A stretch of 64,000 bases of DNA from Deferribacterales bacterium Deferri_01. Lineage in GTDB: Bacteria; Chrysiogenota; Deferribacteres; Deferribacterales; Geovibrionaceae. Location: the NCBI GenBank assembly GCA_001603805.1, contig LUZY01000003.1, positions 1 through 64,000 of the forward strand. Direction: 5' to 3'. The notes under the pieces were generated by a model. That model was not told the origin of the DNA. It did no database searches and was given only the letters and a program-made list of their open reading frames with translations. A program made the translations under genes and the position numbers. Positions 16,205 to 25,572 of this stretch are shown here, piece by piece; position 1 is the first letter of the stretch; each line of letters begins with the position of its first letter.

Positions 16205-17700
16205 AGCGCTGCGTAGGAATAGATTTCGGCACAAGCAACTCTATGATAGCCGTCTGCAGAGAAGGCGGCGGAATAGATATAATAAGCTCTGAAAGCGGCA
16301 AGAGGTATCTGCCGTCTGTTATATATTTCAAGAATGAAAATGAGGCTGTGATAGGCGATAACGCCAAGAGTATGCAGCTTCTTGAGTCTGAACATACCAT
16401 TGCCAATATCAAAAGATACATGGGAACAGATATGCTGTTTCCTCTTTACGGCAGGGGGTACAGGGCGGAGGAACTTGCATCTCTTATCTTCCGCAAGCTT
16501 AAAAAAAGCTTTGTGGACTACTGCGGTGAAACCGAAGCAGATGCTGTGGTCACTGTGCCTGCTTATTTTGATCACTACCAGAGAGAAGCGGTGCGATCTG
16601 CCGCTGAGAATGCAGGTTTTAATGTCCTGCGCCTCTTGAACGAACCCACATCCGCCGCTCTTTTTTACAACAACATCGGCAAAAACACAGGTGATGTCTG
16701 CATGGTTTTCGACCTTGGCGGAGGCACGTTGGATATAAGCCTTATTGAGATGAATGAGGACTGCTGCAAAGTACTTTATACCGGCGGTTCAACTGAAATA
16801 GGGGGTGTGGATTTTGATGTTGCCGTTGCTGAATACTTTATAGAAAACTTCCGCCGTCAGCATGATATAGACTTGAAAAGCGACCCCATAGCATACCAGC
16901 AGCTTTTGTTTCAGGCTGAAAAAGCTAAGATGGAGCTTTCCTCTCTGAATGAGGTAAACCTTGTTGTGCCTTATATTACGGTTACTAAAAAAGGCGCCCT
17001 GCACTTTAAAGAGACGATCACCAGAGAGACTTTCGATGCGATCACTTCATCTCTGACTAAGGGGATCAGGAATATTATCGAAAACCTGCTTGAGTCAAAC
17101 GGATTAAAGACAGATGATATCGCAAAGGTTCTGCCTGTGGGCGGAGCTTCAAGAATACACAGTGTGCGCAGGCTTGTGTCGGATATTTTCGCTGATAAGG
17201 TGAGAAAAGATATGAACCCTGAGGAGGCTGTTGTCAGCGGTGCTGCGGTTAATGCCGCCATGATTTCCGGCGTGATAAAGGATAAGGTCTTTTATGATGT
17301 TACATCTCACAACCTTGGTGTTGAGGATGATAACGGGAATTTTGAAGTTATACTTAGAAAGAATGAAGTTTATCCGGTGGAATTTAGTATGATTTTCACC
17401 ACACCTGAACTGGAAAGGAAAAATATTACTGTTCATGTGCTTCAGGATATGGCAAAATCCTCATTAAATATAGGAAATTCCCTCGAAGAAAACCCTGAAC
17501 ATTTTGCTAGTTTGGGCAGATTTTCGGTGGAGCTGGATGAAAATGACGAGAGTGAGCCTTTAATAGACATTTCTTTCATGATAGATGAAAGCGGTATTAT
17601 AAACGTCAAAGCCAAGGATGTTCATACCGGAAAAGAAACAGATTTTACACTCAGGCTTAAAATAGAAAACGAAATATTGGATACATTGGAAATATTCTGA
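16201..17700 (+). CDS. Short Hsp70 (DnaK-like) protein in the chemosensory operon
   Basis: A 499-residue Hsp70 homologue with a complete actin-like ATPase domain: IDFGTSNSMIAV (phosphate 1, residues 6-17), VTVPAYFDHYQREA, LLNEPTSAALFY, VFDLGGGTLDISL (phosphate 2) and LPVGGASRIHSVRRLV (adenosine). The substrate-binding beta domain is shortened and the alpha-helical lid is missing; DnaK is about 640 residues. The start overlaps the ParA stop (ATGA). No DnaJ or GrpE is nearby. It may handle receptor-array proteins or act as an ATP-driven switch with ParA. I know no standard function for an Hsp70 in a che operon. Confidence 0.88.
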   Translation: MKRCVGIDFGTSNSMIAVCREGGGIDIISSESGKRYLPSVIYFKNENEAVIGDNAKSMQLLESEHTIANIKRYMGTDMLFPLYGRGYRAEELASLIFRKLKKSFVDYCGETEADAVVTVPAYFDHYQREAVRSAAENAGFNVLRLLNEPTSAALFYNNIGKNTGDVCMVFDLGGGTLDISLIEMNEDCCKVLYTGGSTEIGGVDFDVAVAEYFIENFRRQHDIDLKSDPIAYQQLLFQAEKAKMELSSLNEVNLVVPYITVTKKGALHFKETITRETFDAITSSLTKGIRNIIENLLESNGLKTDDIAKVLPVGGASRIHSVRRLVSDIFADKVRKDMNPEEAVVSGAAVNAAMISGVIKDKVFYDVTSHNLGVEDDNGNFEVILRKNEVYPVEFSMIFTTPELERKNITVHVLQDMAKSSLNIGNSLEENPEHFASLGRFSVELDENDESEPLIDISFMIDESGIINVKAKDVHTGKETDFTLRLKIENEILDTLEIF

Positions 17701-17718
17701 AATTATTCGGAGGAAACT

Positions 17719-19959
17719 ATGAAGAAACTGGCTAAGCCGTCGAGCCTTGAAGGCAGAACTGGGCTTGTGAAGAAAGAGGGAGAAGAGCTTCAGAGAAAAA
17801 GAGATGAAGCAAAAAGAAATGCCGCTGAAAAAGCGCGCAGCAGAACCCTTGCCAAGCAACAGGCAAATGCGGAAAGGCTTGCCACCGCTTCGGAGGAGAT
17901 GGCTTCAGCCATTGAGCAGTCCAGCAGTGCGGCCACCCAGCTCGGTTCAGCCATGGTTCAGGTAACTGTGGCATCTGCACAGGTCAGCAGAACCTCCGAC
18001 AATATCAAAAACGAAACAGTCCAGCTTGAACAGGTGAGCCGTAAGGTTTTTGATAACTCAATAAGATACGATGCAGCTGTAAGCCGGATGAACGACCGTG
18101 TTGAAAACACCGTGAACGCTGTGAAGGAACTTAGAGAAAGTGTTGATAATACGACTAATAAGGTTGTGGAATCCACTTCTCTTGTCGAACAGCTTAAGGA
18201 AAAAGCAGGCTCCATTGAGCAGATTGTTCAGGTTGTTAAAAAAATAGCCGACCAAACTAACCTTCTTGCCCTCAATGCCGCTATCGAGGCAGCAAGAGCA
18301 GGGGAACACGGCAAAGGCTTCGCCGTTGTGGCGGATGAGGTGCGTACTCTGGCGGAAGTTTCAGAAGGCGCAGCAAAAGATATTAAAATAGTCATAGACT
18401 CATCACTTGACCAGGTAAGCCGTGTGGTGGAAAAGGTCAATACCTTTACCAAACGCTCAAAGACAAACCTCTTCAAAGCTGATTTCATAAGCAATAAATG
18501 TACTGCCATCAATGATGCTGCCAAGGTTATGCGTGAGCAGGTAAGCAAAATTAAGACTGATTCAGAAAAGATTTGCATGGAATCGGGCAAATCCCTTGAT
18601 ATTGTAAACCGTCTTGCGGCAGCAACAGAACAGAATGCCACCGCATCTGAGGAAGTGAGCAAATTCACCGAAGAGCAGGCAAAGGCATTTGCCGAGCTTA
18701 CTGCGGCGGCTAATGAAATTGCTGAAATGTCTGAAGAGCTTAAAAACTCCACTGATATGTCTAAATCATCCGAAGAGGTTGCAGCGGCAGCGGAAGAGCT
18801 TTCCGCTACGATTGAAGAACTCAATGCCTCTGCGGAAGAGATTCTTAAGGCAATTGACCAGATAGACACCGGAACACAGGAAATGGGTGAAGAACTTGGC
18901 GGAATTAAGTACGAGTTTAACACTATGCAGAAGCTCCTCGACGAAGGTAACGAATGCTGGGCTGTTATGATGGTTGAAGGTGAAAAAATTCTGACAGATC
19001 AGGAAGATATAAAAGCTCTTGATCACATTGTATTCATAAACCAGCTCGAAGAAGCGATCAATAACAACACTGTATTTGAAGGACAGCTTGACCCCTCAAA
19101 ATGCCCGTTTGGTGCATGGTATCTTACATACAAGCCACACGACCATGACGAGGAAAAATGCTACCATGCAATCCGAGAACCTCACAACCATGTTCACCTC
19201 GGTGCGGGAGAAATAGTGCGTCTTATGGCTGAAGGCAAGCTTGGGGAAGCAAGAGAGATTTTTAAAAATAAAGTCCTGCCCGGCGTTGAAGGCTTCAAAC
19301 AGGAATACAGAGGTTTTCATAACGGAATAGAGCTTGTGGCTCTTGGTTTTGTGAAAAGCATTGAAAGCATCAGAGAGATAAGCACAGAAGTCAAACAACT
19401 TTACAAGTCATTCAGCAGTATAAGAAAAATTGTTGATACAATAAATAATGTCGCCATACAGACAAACATGCTCGCTGTTAACGGAAGCATTGAAGCAGCG
19501 CGTTCAGGTGAGTTCGGCAGAGGTTTTTCTGTCGTTGCATCGGATATACGCTCCCTCGCCAGCGAGTCGGCAGACAATGCGGATAAAATGAAGGATATTC
19601 TTGAGGAAATGTACGAACAGACAGATAATTTCCAGACGGAGCTTCAGGAGATAGGTCAGCTTATCCGTGTGCAGATCGAGAAATCGGAAGTTGCCGTTGT
19701 CAACCTTGTTGAAACAGTCAGGCTCAGATCCGCCGCCGCAGAAACACGCAGAGTTTCTCAGGCTTTCTTTGAAGAGGGTGAAAGCATGGTTGTAAGGGTG
19801 AACGAGGCATGCAATGAAAGTCTTGAAGTGGCGGAAAAGCTTAAAAAACTCACAGATGAGGCCAAGCTTGCTGCTGATGAGCAGGTGAAAGGACTTAATG
19901 AGATTTCTGCCGCTGCGGAGGAGGTTGCTTCTCTTGCTGATGAGATGCAGGCTTACTGA
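17719..19959 (+). CDS. Cytoplasmic chemoreceptor with two MCP signalling hairpins and a central CZB zinc-binding domain
   Basis: A 746-residue soluble methyl-accepting protein with no signal peptide or membrane segment; the N-terminus is a basic coiled coil. The first signalling tip spans residues 178-210 ([20 protein letters not shown]). A second tip begins near 579 ([20 protein letters not shown]). Between them a chemoreceptor zinc-binding domain shows His436, CPFGAWY (Cys462) and HNHVH (His489, His493). CZB domains bind zinc and respond to hypochlorous acid or zinc. Glu/Gln-rich ASEEM-type methylation sites flank both tips. A receptor with two complete tips in one chain is unusual. The ribosome site is CGGAGG. 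Confidence 0.9.
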   Translation: MKKLAKPSSLEGRTGLVKKEGEELQRKRDEAKRNAAEKARSRTLAKQQANAERLATASEEMASAIEQSSSAATQLGSAMVQVTVASAQVSRTSDNIKNETVQLEQVSRKVFDNSIRYDAAVSRMNDRVENTVNAVKELRESVDNTTNKVVESTSLVEQLKEKAGSIEQIVQVVKKIADQTNLLALNAAIEAARAGEHGKGFAVVADEVRTLAEVSEGAAKDIKIVIDSSLDQVSRVVEKVNTFTKRSKTNLFKADFISNKCTAINDAAKVMREQVSKIKTDSEKICMESGKSLDIVNRLAAATEQNATASEEVSKFTEEQAKAFAELTAAANEIAEMSEELKNSTDMSKSSEEVAAAAEELSATIEELNASAEEILKAIDQIDTGTQEMGEELGGIKYEFNTMQKLLDEGNECWAVMMVEGEKILTDQEDIKALDHIVFINQLEEAINNNTVFEGQLDPSKCPFGAWYLTYKPHDHDEEKCYHAIREPHNHVHLGAGEIVRLMAEGKLGEAREIFKNKVLPGVEGFKQEYRGFHNGIELVALGFVKSIESIREISTEVKQLYKSFSSIRKIVDTINNVAIQTNMLAVNGSIEAARSGEFGRGFSVVASDIRSLASESADNADKMKDILEEMYEQTDNFQTELQEIGQLIRVQIEKSEVAVVNLVETVRLRSAAAETRRVSQAFFEEGESMVVRVNEACNESLEVAEKLKKLTDEAKLAADEQVKGLNEISAAAEEVASLADEMQAY

Positions 19960-19975
19960 TTTTTAAGGAGCAGTT

Positions 19976-21502
19976 ATGGCTAAATTAAGCCCCGAAGAGG
20001 TATTAAGCGGGGCGGAGCATTCTGATAAAAAGTATGTTTCGTTTACCGTTGGTTCAGAATACTTCGGAATACCTATAGACGAGGTCAGGCAGATTATCCG
20101 CCTGCCAAAGGTTACCCGTGTGCCTAAAATGCCAGCTTTTGTTTTAGGTATAAGCAACTTAAGAGGCAGCGTTCTTCCTGTTCTGGATCTTTCTCTGCGT
20201 CTTGGTTACATAAACCAGTGTGTCCACGGTGAGGATACAAGGGTTATTGTCACAGAAAAAAACGGTCTTGAGATTGGCTTTGTAGTGGAATCCGTAAGCG
20301 AGGTTAAGTCCACAGAATCCGGCTCTTATGAAGAACTTCCTGAAATGCTCAACGGCGGTGCTGATAAAAAGTTTATTGCCGGTGTTTTGAAAATGCACAC
20401 AAAGGAAGGGACAAGGCTTGTACAGGTTCTTGATTCCGGTGAGTTGGTGAATATATCGGAATTTCAGCGCAGGGTTGATGAAGCCGCCGTTCAGAGAGGA
20501 ATGCCGATCAAGGCTGAAGTGCCTGATAAAGAAATGTCCGACTACAGACGTTTTATAAGTTTCGAGATAGACGGACAGGGCTACGCAATTGAAATACATA
20601 AAATAAATGAGATTATCCGCCTGCCGGAATATGTTACTGTTCCCGGAATGGAAAGCTATGTCATAGGTATATTCTCCCTGCGTGAGCAGGTGATTCCTAT
20701 GATCTCGCTTCACAAAAAATTCGGCAGGAAAGCCGCATCAGAAACCGAAGACACAAGAGTGGTTATAATTGAGATCGAAAACACGCTTGTGGGTTTCGTT
20801 GCTGACAAAGTCAGCGAGGTATTGAGCGTATCCGAAGCATCCATAGAAGAACCCCCCAAGGTATTTGCTGAAAGCGGAAACGAAATTTCAGCAATTATCA
20901 AGGCAGAGCAGGGCGAAAGGCTTGTTATGATTCTGGAAAGCTCTAACCTGCTCCGTAACAAAGAGATCGAAGCTCTGAAAAAACTAGCAAAACAGGAAGG
21001 AGGAAGTTTGGTTATGGCAGATTCATCAGGTTCTTCCGCCGAAGAAAAACAGATAGTGACCTTCACTATTGAAGATGAGGAATACGGCATCTTTATTGAG
21101 AAGGTTCAGGAAATAAACAGATATACCAATGTGACCAGAGTACCGAAAACCCCTGCATTCGTGGAAGGAATAGTAAATCTCAGGGGCGAGGTTATACCGC
21201 TTATAGACTTAAGAAAACGCTTTGAACTCCCCGTCAGGGATAAGGATGAATTTACCAGAGTGATAATAGCCAACCTTTCCAGCATTCGTGTGGGCTTTGT
21301 TGTGGATTTCGTAGATGAAGTTCTCCGTGTGTCGGCTGACAGTATAGACTCTGTTCCTGCTGTTCTCGGTGCAGGTGTTGACAGCCAGTTTCTTGAGGGC
21401 GTGGTCAACTTAAGCGGAGAGCAGAGAATGATCCTTCTTCTGAATGTTGATGAGCTTTTCAGCAAAGCGGAGAAGAAGAAACTCGAAAAGATAAGCTCTT
21501 AA
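19976..21502 (+). CDS. Triple-CheW scaffold protein
   Basis: A 508-residue protein made of three successive CheW domains, about residues 16-155, 178-325 and 355-500. Each has the same landmarks: a YFGIPIDEVRQIIR-type opening, a VTRVPKMPAFVLGISNLRG-type middle and a GFVVESVSEV-type strand. CheW couples receptors to CheA in hexagonal arrays. Three domains in one chain could join several receptor or kinase contacts, which fits the two-tip receptor encoded just upstream. GGAGC precedes the ATG by six bases. Confidence 0.92.
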   Translation: MAKLSPEEVLSGAEHSDKKYVSFTVGSEYFGIPIDEVRQIIRLPKVTRVPKMPAFVLGISNLRGSVLPVLDLSLRLGYINQCVHGEDTRVIVTEKNGLEIGFVVESVSEVKSTESGSYEELPEMLNGGADKKFIAGVLKMHTKEGTRLVQVLDSGELVNISEFQRRVDEAAVQRGMPIKAEVPDKEMSDYRRFISFEIDGQGYAIEIHKINEIIRLPEYVTVPGMESYVIGIFSLREQVIPMISLHKKFGRKAASETEDTRVVIIEIENTLVGFVADKVSEVLSVSEASIEEPPKVFAESGNEISAIIKAEQGERLVMILESSNLLRNKEIEALKKLAKQEGGSLVMADSSGSSAEEKQIVTFTIEDEEYGIFIEKVQEINRYTNVTRVPKTPAFVEGIVNLRGEVIPLIDLRKRFELPVRDKDEFTRVIIANLSSIRVGFVVDFVDEVLRVSADSIDSVPAVLGAGVDSQFLEGVVNLSGEQRMILLLNVDELFSKAEKKKLEKISS

Positions 21503-21543
21503 AAAGTATTTCAGAGACTTTTAAAAACTACTGCGGGTACCGG

Positions 21544-22605
21544 ATGATAAAAGTTCTTATTGTGGATGATTCCGCTCTTATGCGGAAAAAAGTCAGGGAA
21601 ATGCTGGAGTCCGATCCGGACATAGAGGTTGTCGGTGCAGCAAGAGACGGTCAGGACGGCGTAACCAAAGCCCGTGCCCTTAAACCGGATGTCATTACAA
21701 TGGACATAAACATGCCTGTAATGGATGGTTTGACTGCGTTGTGCATTGTAATAGAAGAGAATATCTGCCCTGTTATAATGCTCAGTTCGCTCACGCAGGA
21801 GGGCGCAGCAACCACTTTTGAGGCTATGGAGCTTGGGGCATTTGACTATGTGGCAAAACCCGGCGGAACTGTTTCCATCAATATTGATGAAGTCAGGGAA
21901 GACCTTCTTACAAAAGTTAAAGCGGCTGTAAAGGCAGGTAATTCCAAACTACGCAGAAAAACAGCGAAACCTGTAAAAAAGAAGCTTGTTGTTGAGCAGG
22001 AAGAGGAAGAACCGCTTGAGCTGGATGAATACCCCGCTGTCTGCATAGGAATATCCACTGGCGGACCGAAAACCATTTTTGATGTCCTGCCAGAGCTTGA
22101 AAAAAACTTTCCCGCTGCGGTTTTCATGGTTCAGCATATGCCGCCGTCATTCACTGCCACATATGCCAGAAGACTTAATGAATACTGCCGCATTCATGTA
22201 AAAGAAGCGGAAGCCGGAGAGGAAGTGCGTCCGGGTGTGTGCTACCTTGGTAAAGGCGGCTTCCACATGACACTATACAAAAAACCAGGCGGTAAGATAA
22301 TTATAAGACTCACAAAAAAACCGGAGCATCATTTTGTACCCAGTGTGGACGTTATGATGGATTCTGTACAGAGCTGCTTCGGGGATAAAACAATCGGAAT
22401 TCTCATGACAGGCATGGGGGATGACGGCGCCAACAGTATGGTAAAAATACGCAAAGGAGGAGGCTTTACAATAGCCGAATCCGAAGAAAGCTGCATAGTC
22501 TTCGGTATGCCGAAAGAGGCAATCGCAAGGGGTGGAGCGGATGTTGTTATACCCAGTACAAAAATAGCCGGAGAACTCAGCAGGGTTGTTAAAAGGGGGT
22601 GGTGA
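21544..22605 (+). CDS. cheB: CheB, receptor glutamate methylesterase
   Basis: A 353-residue two-domain protein. The receiver (1-120) has VDDSALMRK, phospho-acceptor Asp54 and AKPGG. The methylesterase domain has the catalytic serine Ser171 in GISTGGPK, His198 in VQHMPPSF and Asp293 in MTGMGDDGA. A charged linker (VKKKLVVEQEEEEPLELDE) joins them. It removes methyl groups from receptors when phosphorylated by CheA, opposing the CheR encoded downstream. No ribosome site is strong; a weak CGGGTACCGG precedes the ATG. Confidence 0.95.
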   Translation: MIKVLIVDDSALMRKKVREMLESDPDIEVVGAARDGQDGVTKARALKPDVITMDINMPVMDGLTALCIVIEENICPVIMLSSLTQEGAATTFEAMELGAFDYVAKPGGTVSINIDEVREDLLTKVKAAVKAGNSKLRRKTAKPVKKKLVVEQEEEEPLELDEYPAVCIGISTGGPKTIFDVLPELEKNFPAAVFMVQHMPPSFTATYARRLNEYCRIHVKEAEAGEEVRPGVCYLGKGGFHMTLYKKPGGKIIIRLTKKPEHHFVPSVDVMMDSVQSCFGDKTIGILMTGMGDDGANSMVKIRKGGGFTIAESEESCIVFGMPKEAIARGGADVVIPSTKIAGELSRVVKRGW

Positions 22606-22606
22606 A

Positions 22607-22888
22607 ATGGATATAAGACCACTGAAATCAAAGCTTAAGATCGTTTTTCCCGAAGAGTGTGAAAACTTTATGGTAGAAGAAGCTTTGAGCGTGCTTAAAG
22701 AGACAAATCTTGCGGCAAAACCTGCTGCAGAAATAGATCTTTCAGCAGTGCGGACAATGGACACAACTTTTGTAAATATACTTGTCTCTCTCCTTAATAC
22801 ATTGAAGGAGAAGGGAATAAAATATGAAATAACAGGGAAAAGCAGTGAAGTCTCAAGGGTCATGGGACTTTACGGGCTGGGTATCTGA
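22607..22888 (+). CDS. STAS-domain protein of the chemosensory operon
   Basis: A 93-residue protein consisting of one STAS (anti-sigma-factor-antagonist) fold, with AAEIDLSAVRTMDTTFVNILVSL carrying the usual strand-helix and a residue pattern like the phospho-site region. (That stretch spans residues 40-62.) ATG 22607 sits one base after the cheB stop and is preceded by GGGGGTGG. Where SpoIIAA has a phosphorylatable serine, here the sequence reads MDTT, so phosphorylation is uncertain. STAS proteins act by protein-protein binding; a partner within this signalling complex is the natural guess. Confidence 0.75.
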   Translation: MDIRPLKSKLKIVFPEECENFMVEEALSVLKETNLAAKPAAEIDLSAVRTMDTTFVNILVSLLNTLKEKGIKYEITGKSSEVSRVMGLYGLGI

Positions 22889-22900
22889 CAGGGGGAAAAC

Positions 22901-23263
22901 TTGAAAAGGATACTGATAGTTGACGATGCCATAACCATGAGGCAGCTTGTCGCCGCTACGCTGAAGTCGGCGGGCTATGAAGTAGTAGACGCCCGTGACG
23001 GCAAGGATGCGCTGACTAAGCTTGAGAATGATAGATTTAATCTGATCATTTCCGACCTGAATATGCCCAATATGGACGGCATAACGCTTATTAAAGAAGT
23101 AAAAAATATGGCTAAACACAAGTTTACGCCAATTATCATGCTTACCACTGAATCTCAGGCGGAGAAGAAAGAGGAAGGCAGAAAAGCTGGTGCTAAAGCG
23201 TGGATTGTTAAGCCGTTTAAACCGGCTGATCTTCTGGCTGTAGTAAAAAAGATAGTACCCTGA
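22901..23263 (+). CDS. cheY: CheY-type single-domain response regulator (first)
   Basis: A 120-residue receiver with the acidic pair in IVDDAITMRQ, phospho-acceptor Asp52 (IISDLNMPNMDG), Thr in MLTTES and Lys in WIVKPF. It starts at TTG 22901, supported by AGGGGGAA seven bases upstream; no in-frame ATG fits the receiver start. It is phosphorylated by CheA and either drives the output or acts as a phosphate sink. Two further receivers lie in the same operon. Confidence 0.9.
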   Translation: MKRILIVDDAITMRQLVAATLKSAGYEVVDARDGKDALTKLENDRFNLIISDLNMPNMDGITLIKEVKNMAKHKFTPIIMLTTESQAEKKEEGRKAGAKAWIVKPFKPADLLAVVKKIVP

Positions 23264-23292
23264 CAATTTGATGTGAGCGCACGGAGAAGCAG

Positions 23293-24357
23293 ATGGATAT
23301 TCAGAGCATAAAGGCATCACTCCTGAATGAAGACGAAACTGAAAGACTATATGCTGTTGAGGACATAATAACTCTGCGTTCAGAGGAACTTATACCCGAA
23401 CTTATATCTGCTCTTGTAAGAGAGGACAGCCGCATGGTTAAGGAACTGATGGTGGAAGGGCTTAAGCTGCTTGATACAACACCGCATTTCTCTTCAATTG
23501 CGAAATTTTTTGAGTCATCCGACGCATTTATAAGAAACTGTGCCATTGAGATCTTCGGCTCAAAGGGTGAGGATGCGGTACCGTTTCTCACATCAATTAT
23601 GGATCACTCCGATAAAGAAGTACGCAAGCTGATTCTTGACAGCCTTGTTGCCACAGGATCAAAATACTGTATTCCTGCTCTGAGAGCTGCTTTGAAGGAT
23701 AAGGCGCCGAATGTGCAGATAACTGCTGTTGAATATCTGGGCAAAATAAACGATGAGGAATCTCTGGGTGATATTCTGGAGATTTTTGAGACTTCAAACG
23801 AACCCATGCTCCGTATCTCCTGTCTGGAAACTTTTACTCATTTCGCCAGACAGGAAGTGGTTGATACTGTTCTGGATATACTCGGAGGTGTGAACATGGA
23901 CAGCTTTTATAAGCCGTCTGTCTTCCGCATGGTTGCTGAGTGCGGCACAAGGGAGCATCTGCCGTTTTTGCTGACTTTTCTTAATAATAAAAACACATTG
24001 TTTTTCAATGAGATATCAGGCTCAATCCTGAAAATAATGATAAGAGATGATGTTGACGTTCTTCCGTTTGAGTATGAAAAATATGTAATCAACGGAGTGA
24101 AGGATCAAAACCTTGATTCGGATAACCGTATCACCTTTATGGGAATCGCTTTCAGGCTGTGCCTGAAGGACAAAGAAGATATCTTTGAAGAGTTTGTCGG
24201 AGAGGAAGACATGAATGTAATGCTTGCCGCTCTTGATAAACTTGCGGTACTGAACAGGGAGAGAGCCATTAAAATAATTGAACGCAGACTTAAGGTTGCT
24301 GAAGACGATGTTAAAGAAGAGCTTCTCAGCCTGAAGGCACTGATAGCGGAGCAGTAA
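23293..24357 (+). CDS. HEAT-repeat protein of the chemosensory operon
   Basis: A 354-residue cytoplasmic protein of alpha-alpha repeats of the HEAT/PBS-lyase type. Repeat units of about 30 residues are visible, such as DAVPFLTSIMDHSDKEVRK, YCIPALRAALKDKAPNVQI and SLGDILEIFETSNEPMLRI. It has no enzyme motif. HEAT proteins act as scaffolds, and similar genes occur in some delta-proteobacterial chemosensory operons. It abuts cheR exactly (TAA then ATG), so it may position or regulate CheR; this is inference. Confidence 0.8.
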   Translation: MDIQSIKASLLNEDETERLYAVEDIITLRSEELIPELISALVREDSRMVKELMVEGLKLLDTTPHFSSIAKFFESSDAFIRNCAIEIFGSKGEDAVPFLTSIMDHSDKEVRKLILDSLVATGSKYCIPALRAALKDKAPNVQITAVEYLGKINDEESLGDILEIFETSNEPMLRISCLETFTHFARQEVVDTVLDILGGVNMDSFYKPSVFRMVAECGTREHLPFLLTFLNNKNTLFFNEISGSILKIMIRDDVDVLPFEYEKYVINGVKDQNLDSDNRITFMGIAFRLCLKDKEDIFEEFVGEEDMNVMLAALDKLAVLNRERAIKIIERRLKVAEDDVKEELLSLKALIAEQ

Positions 24358-25191
24358 ATGTTTGTTGTTACGCTTGAGGACTACAAAGATCTTACTGCTT
24401 TTATCTATAAAAAGTCAGGGATAAATTTTGAAGATAAAAAGCGCTATTTTATAAATAAGAGACTGGAAAAGCGTCTTTTTGCCCTTGGCATAGAATCCGC
24501 CCGTGACTATATCCGTTTTCTGAAATTTAAGGACAGGGAAGGGATTGAGTTTCAGGAGCTTATGAACCTTCTAACTGTCAACGAGACATATTTTTTCCGT
24601 GAATTTGCAACTCTGGAAGTATTTGCAGAGTTCTGCCTTCAGGAAATAGCTGAGAAAAAAGAAAAAGAAAAAGATGACACGATCCGTATCTGGTCCGCAG
24701 GATGCTCCACAGGTGAGGAGCCTTATACCCTTGCCATCATCGTGCGTGAATTGCTGGATAAGCATGAGGACTGGAACGTGGAGATTGTTGCTACGGATAT
24801 TGATCTCTCTGCTCTGGAAAAAGCAAAGAACGCCCGCTATGACGACAGAAGTGTGAAAGATGTGCCCGAAGAGTATTATGAAAAATATTTTAACTACATT
24901 GACGGATCCCATGTTCCTGTGAAAGCCATAAGGGATATGGTGCGGTTTGAACATATAAACCTGAATGACAAAATGCAGATGAGAAGGCAGAGAGGCTTTG
25001 ACTTCATATTCTGCCGTAATGTACTCATCTATTTCGATGAAATTTCCAGAAAGCAGGTTGTGGATCACTATTACATAGCCCTTAACAGGGGCGGCTACAT
25101 CTTCCTTGGTCACAGCGAGTCTGTGGGACGCATTACAACCGCTTTCTCAATTAAAAGGTTCGGCAGAAATGTCGTTTATTACAAGGGGTAA
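24358..25191 (+). CDS. cheR: CheR, receptor glutamate methyltransferase
   Basis: A 277-residue SAM-dependent O-methyltransferase of the CheR family. The N-terminal helical domain (SGINFEDKKRYFINKRLEK) is followed by the SAM-binding motif WSAGCSTGEEPYTLAI, VEIVATDIDLSALEKA and FDFIFCRNVLIYFD. It methylates receptor glutamates during adaptation and is paired with CheB in this operon. The ATG immediately follows the stop of the HEAT gene, so it relies on coupled translation. Confidence 0.95.
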   Translation: MFVVTLEDYKDLTAFIYKKSGINFEDKKRYFINKRLEKRLFALGIESARDYIRFLKFKDREGIEFQELMNLLTVNETYFFREFATLEVFAEFCLQEIAEKKEKEKDDTIRIWSAGCSTGEEPYTLAIIVRELLDKHEDWNVEIVATDIDLSALEKAKNARYDDRSVKDVPEEYYEKYFNYIDGSHVPVKAIRDMVRFEHINLNDKMQMRRQRGFDFIFCRNVLIYFDEISRKQVVDHYYIALNRGGYIFLGHSESVGRITTAFSIKRFGRNVVYYKG

Positions 25192-25195
25192 GACA

Positions 25196-25561
25196 ATGGC
25201 GTTTAAAGTTCTTATAGTAGATGACTCGGACATGGTGAGGCATTTTCACGCCAATATCCTCAAATCCGCCGGCTTTGACACCGAACAGGCGATAGACGGC
25301 ATGGACGCCCTGGAAAAGTCTGTAAAAAATTCTTTTTCCCTTATTCTGTGTGATCTTAACATGCCCAGAATGGACGGTATAACGTTTATAAAAGAACTCA
25401 GAAAAACAGGGAAGGAAACACCTGTTATTATAATTACCACTCAGGAAGAGGCGGAAAACCGCAGAAAAGGCTATATGTCCGGTGCTAATCTGTACATAAC
25501 CAAGCCTGTGAAACCTGAGGAACTGATAATAAACATAAAAATGCTTCTTGGTATTTCCTGA
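25196..25561 (+). CDS. cheY: CheY-type single-domain response regulator (second)
   Basis: A 121-residue receiver with IVDDSDMVRHF, phospho-acceptor Asp53 (ILCDLNMPRMDG), Thr in IITTQEE and Lys in YITKPVKP. ATG 25196 has AAGGGG six bases before it, four bases after the cheR stop; longer upstream readings would run into cheR. It sits directly before cheA and is probably the main phosphotransfer target. Confidence 0.9.
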   Translation: MAFKVLIVDDSDMVRHFHANILKSAGFDTEQAIDGMDALEKSVKNSFSLILCDLNMPRMDGITFIKELRKTGKETPVIIITTQEEAENRRKGYMSGANLYITKPVKPEELIINIKMLLGIS

Positions 25562-25572
25562 CGGGGTGGGGT

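Noticed and set aside
18228-18923. A 231-codon Ser/Ala-rich minus-strand frame inside the receptor gene
   Set aside because: It is the mirror of Glu/Ala-rich coiled-coil codons and has no start signal.
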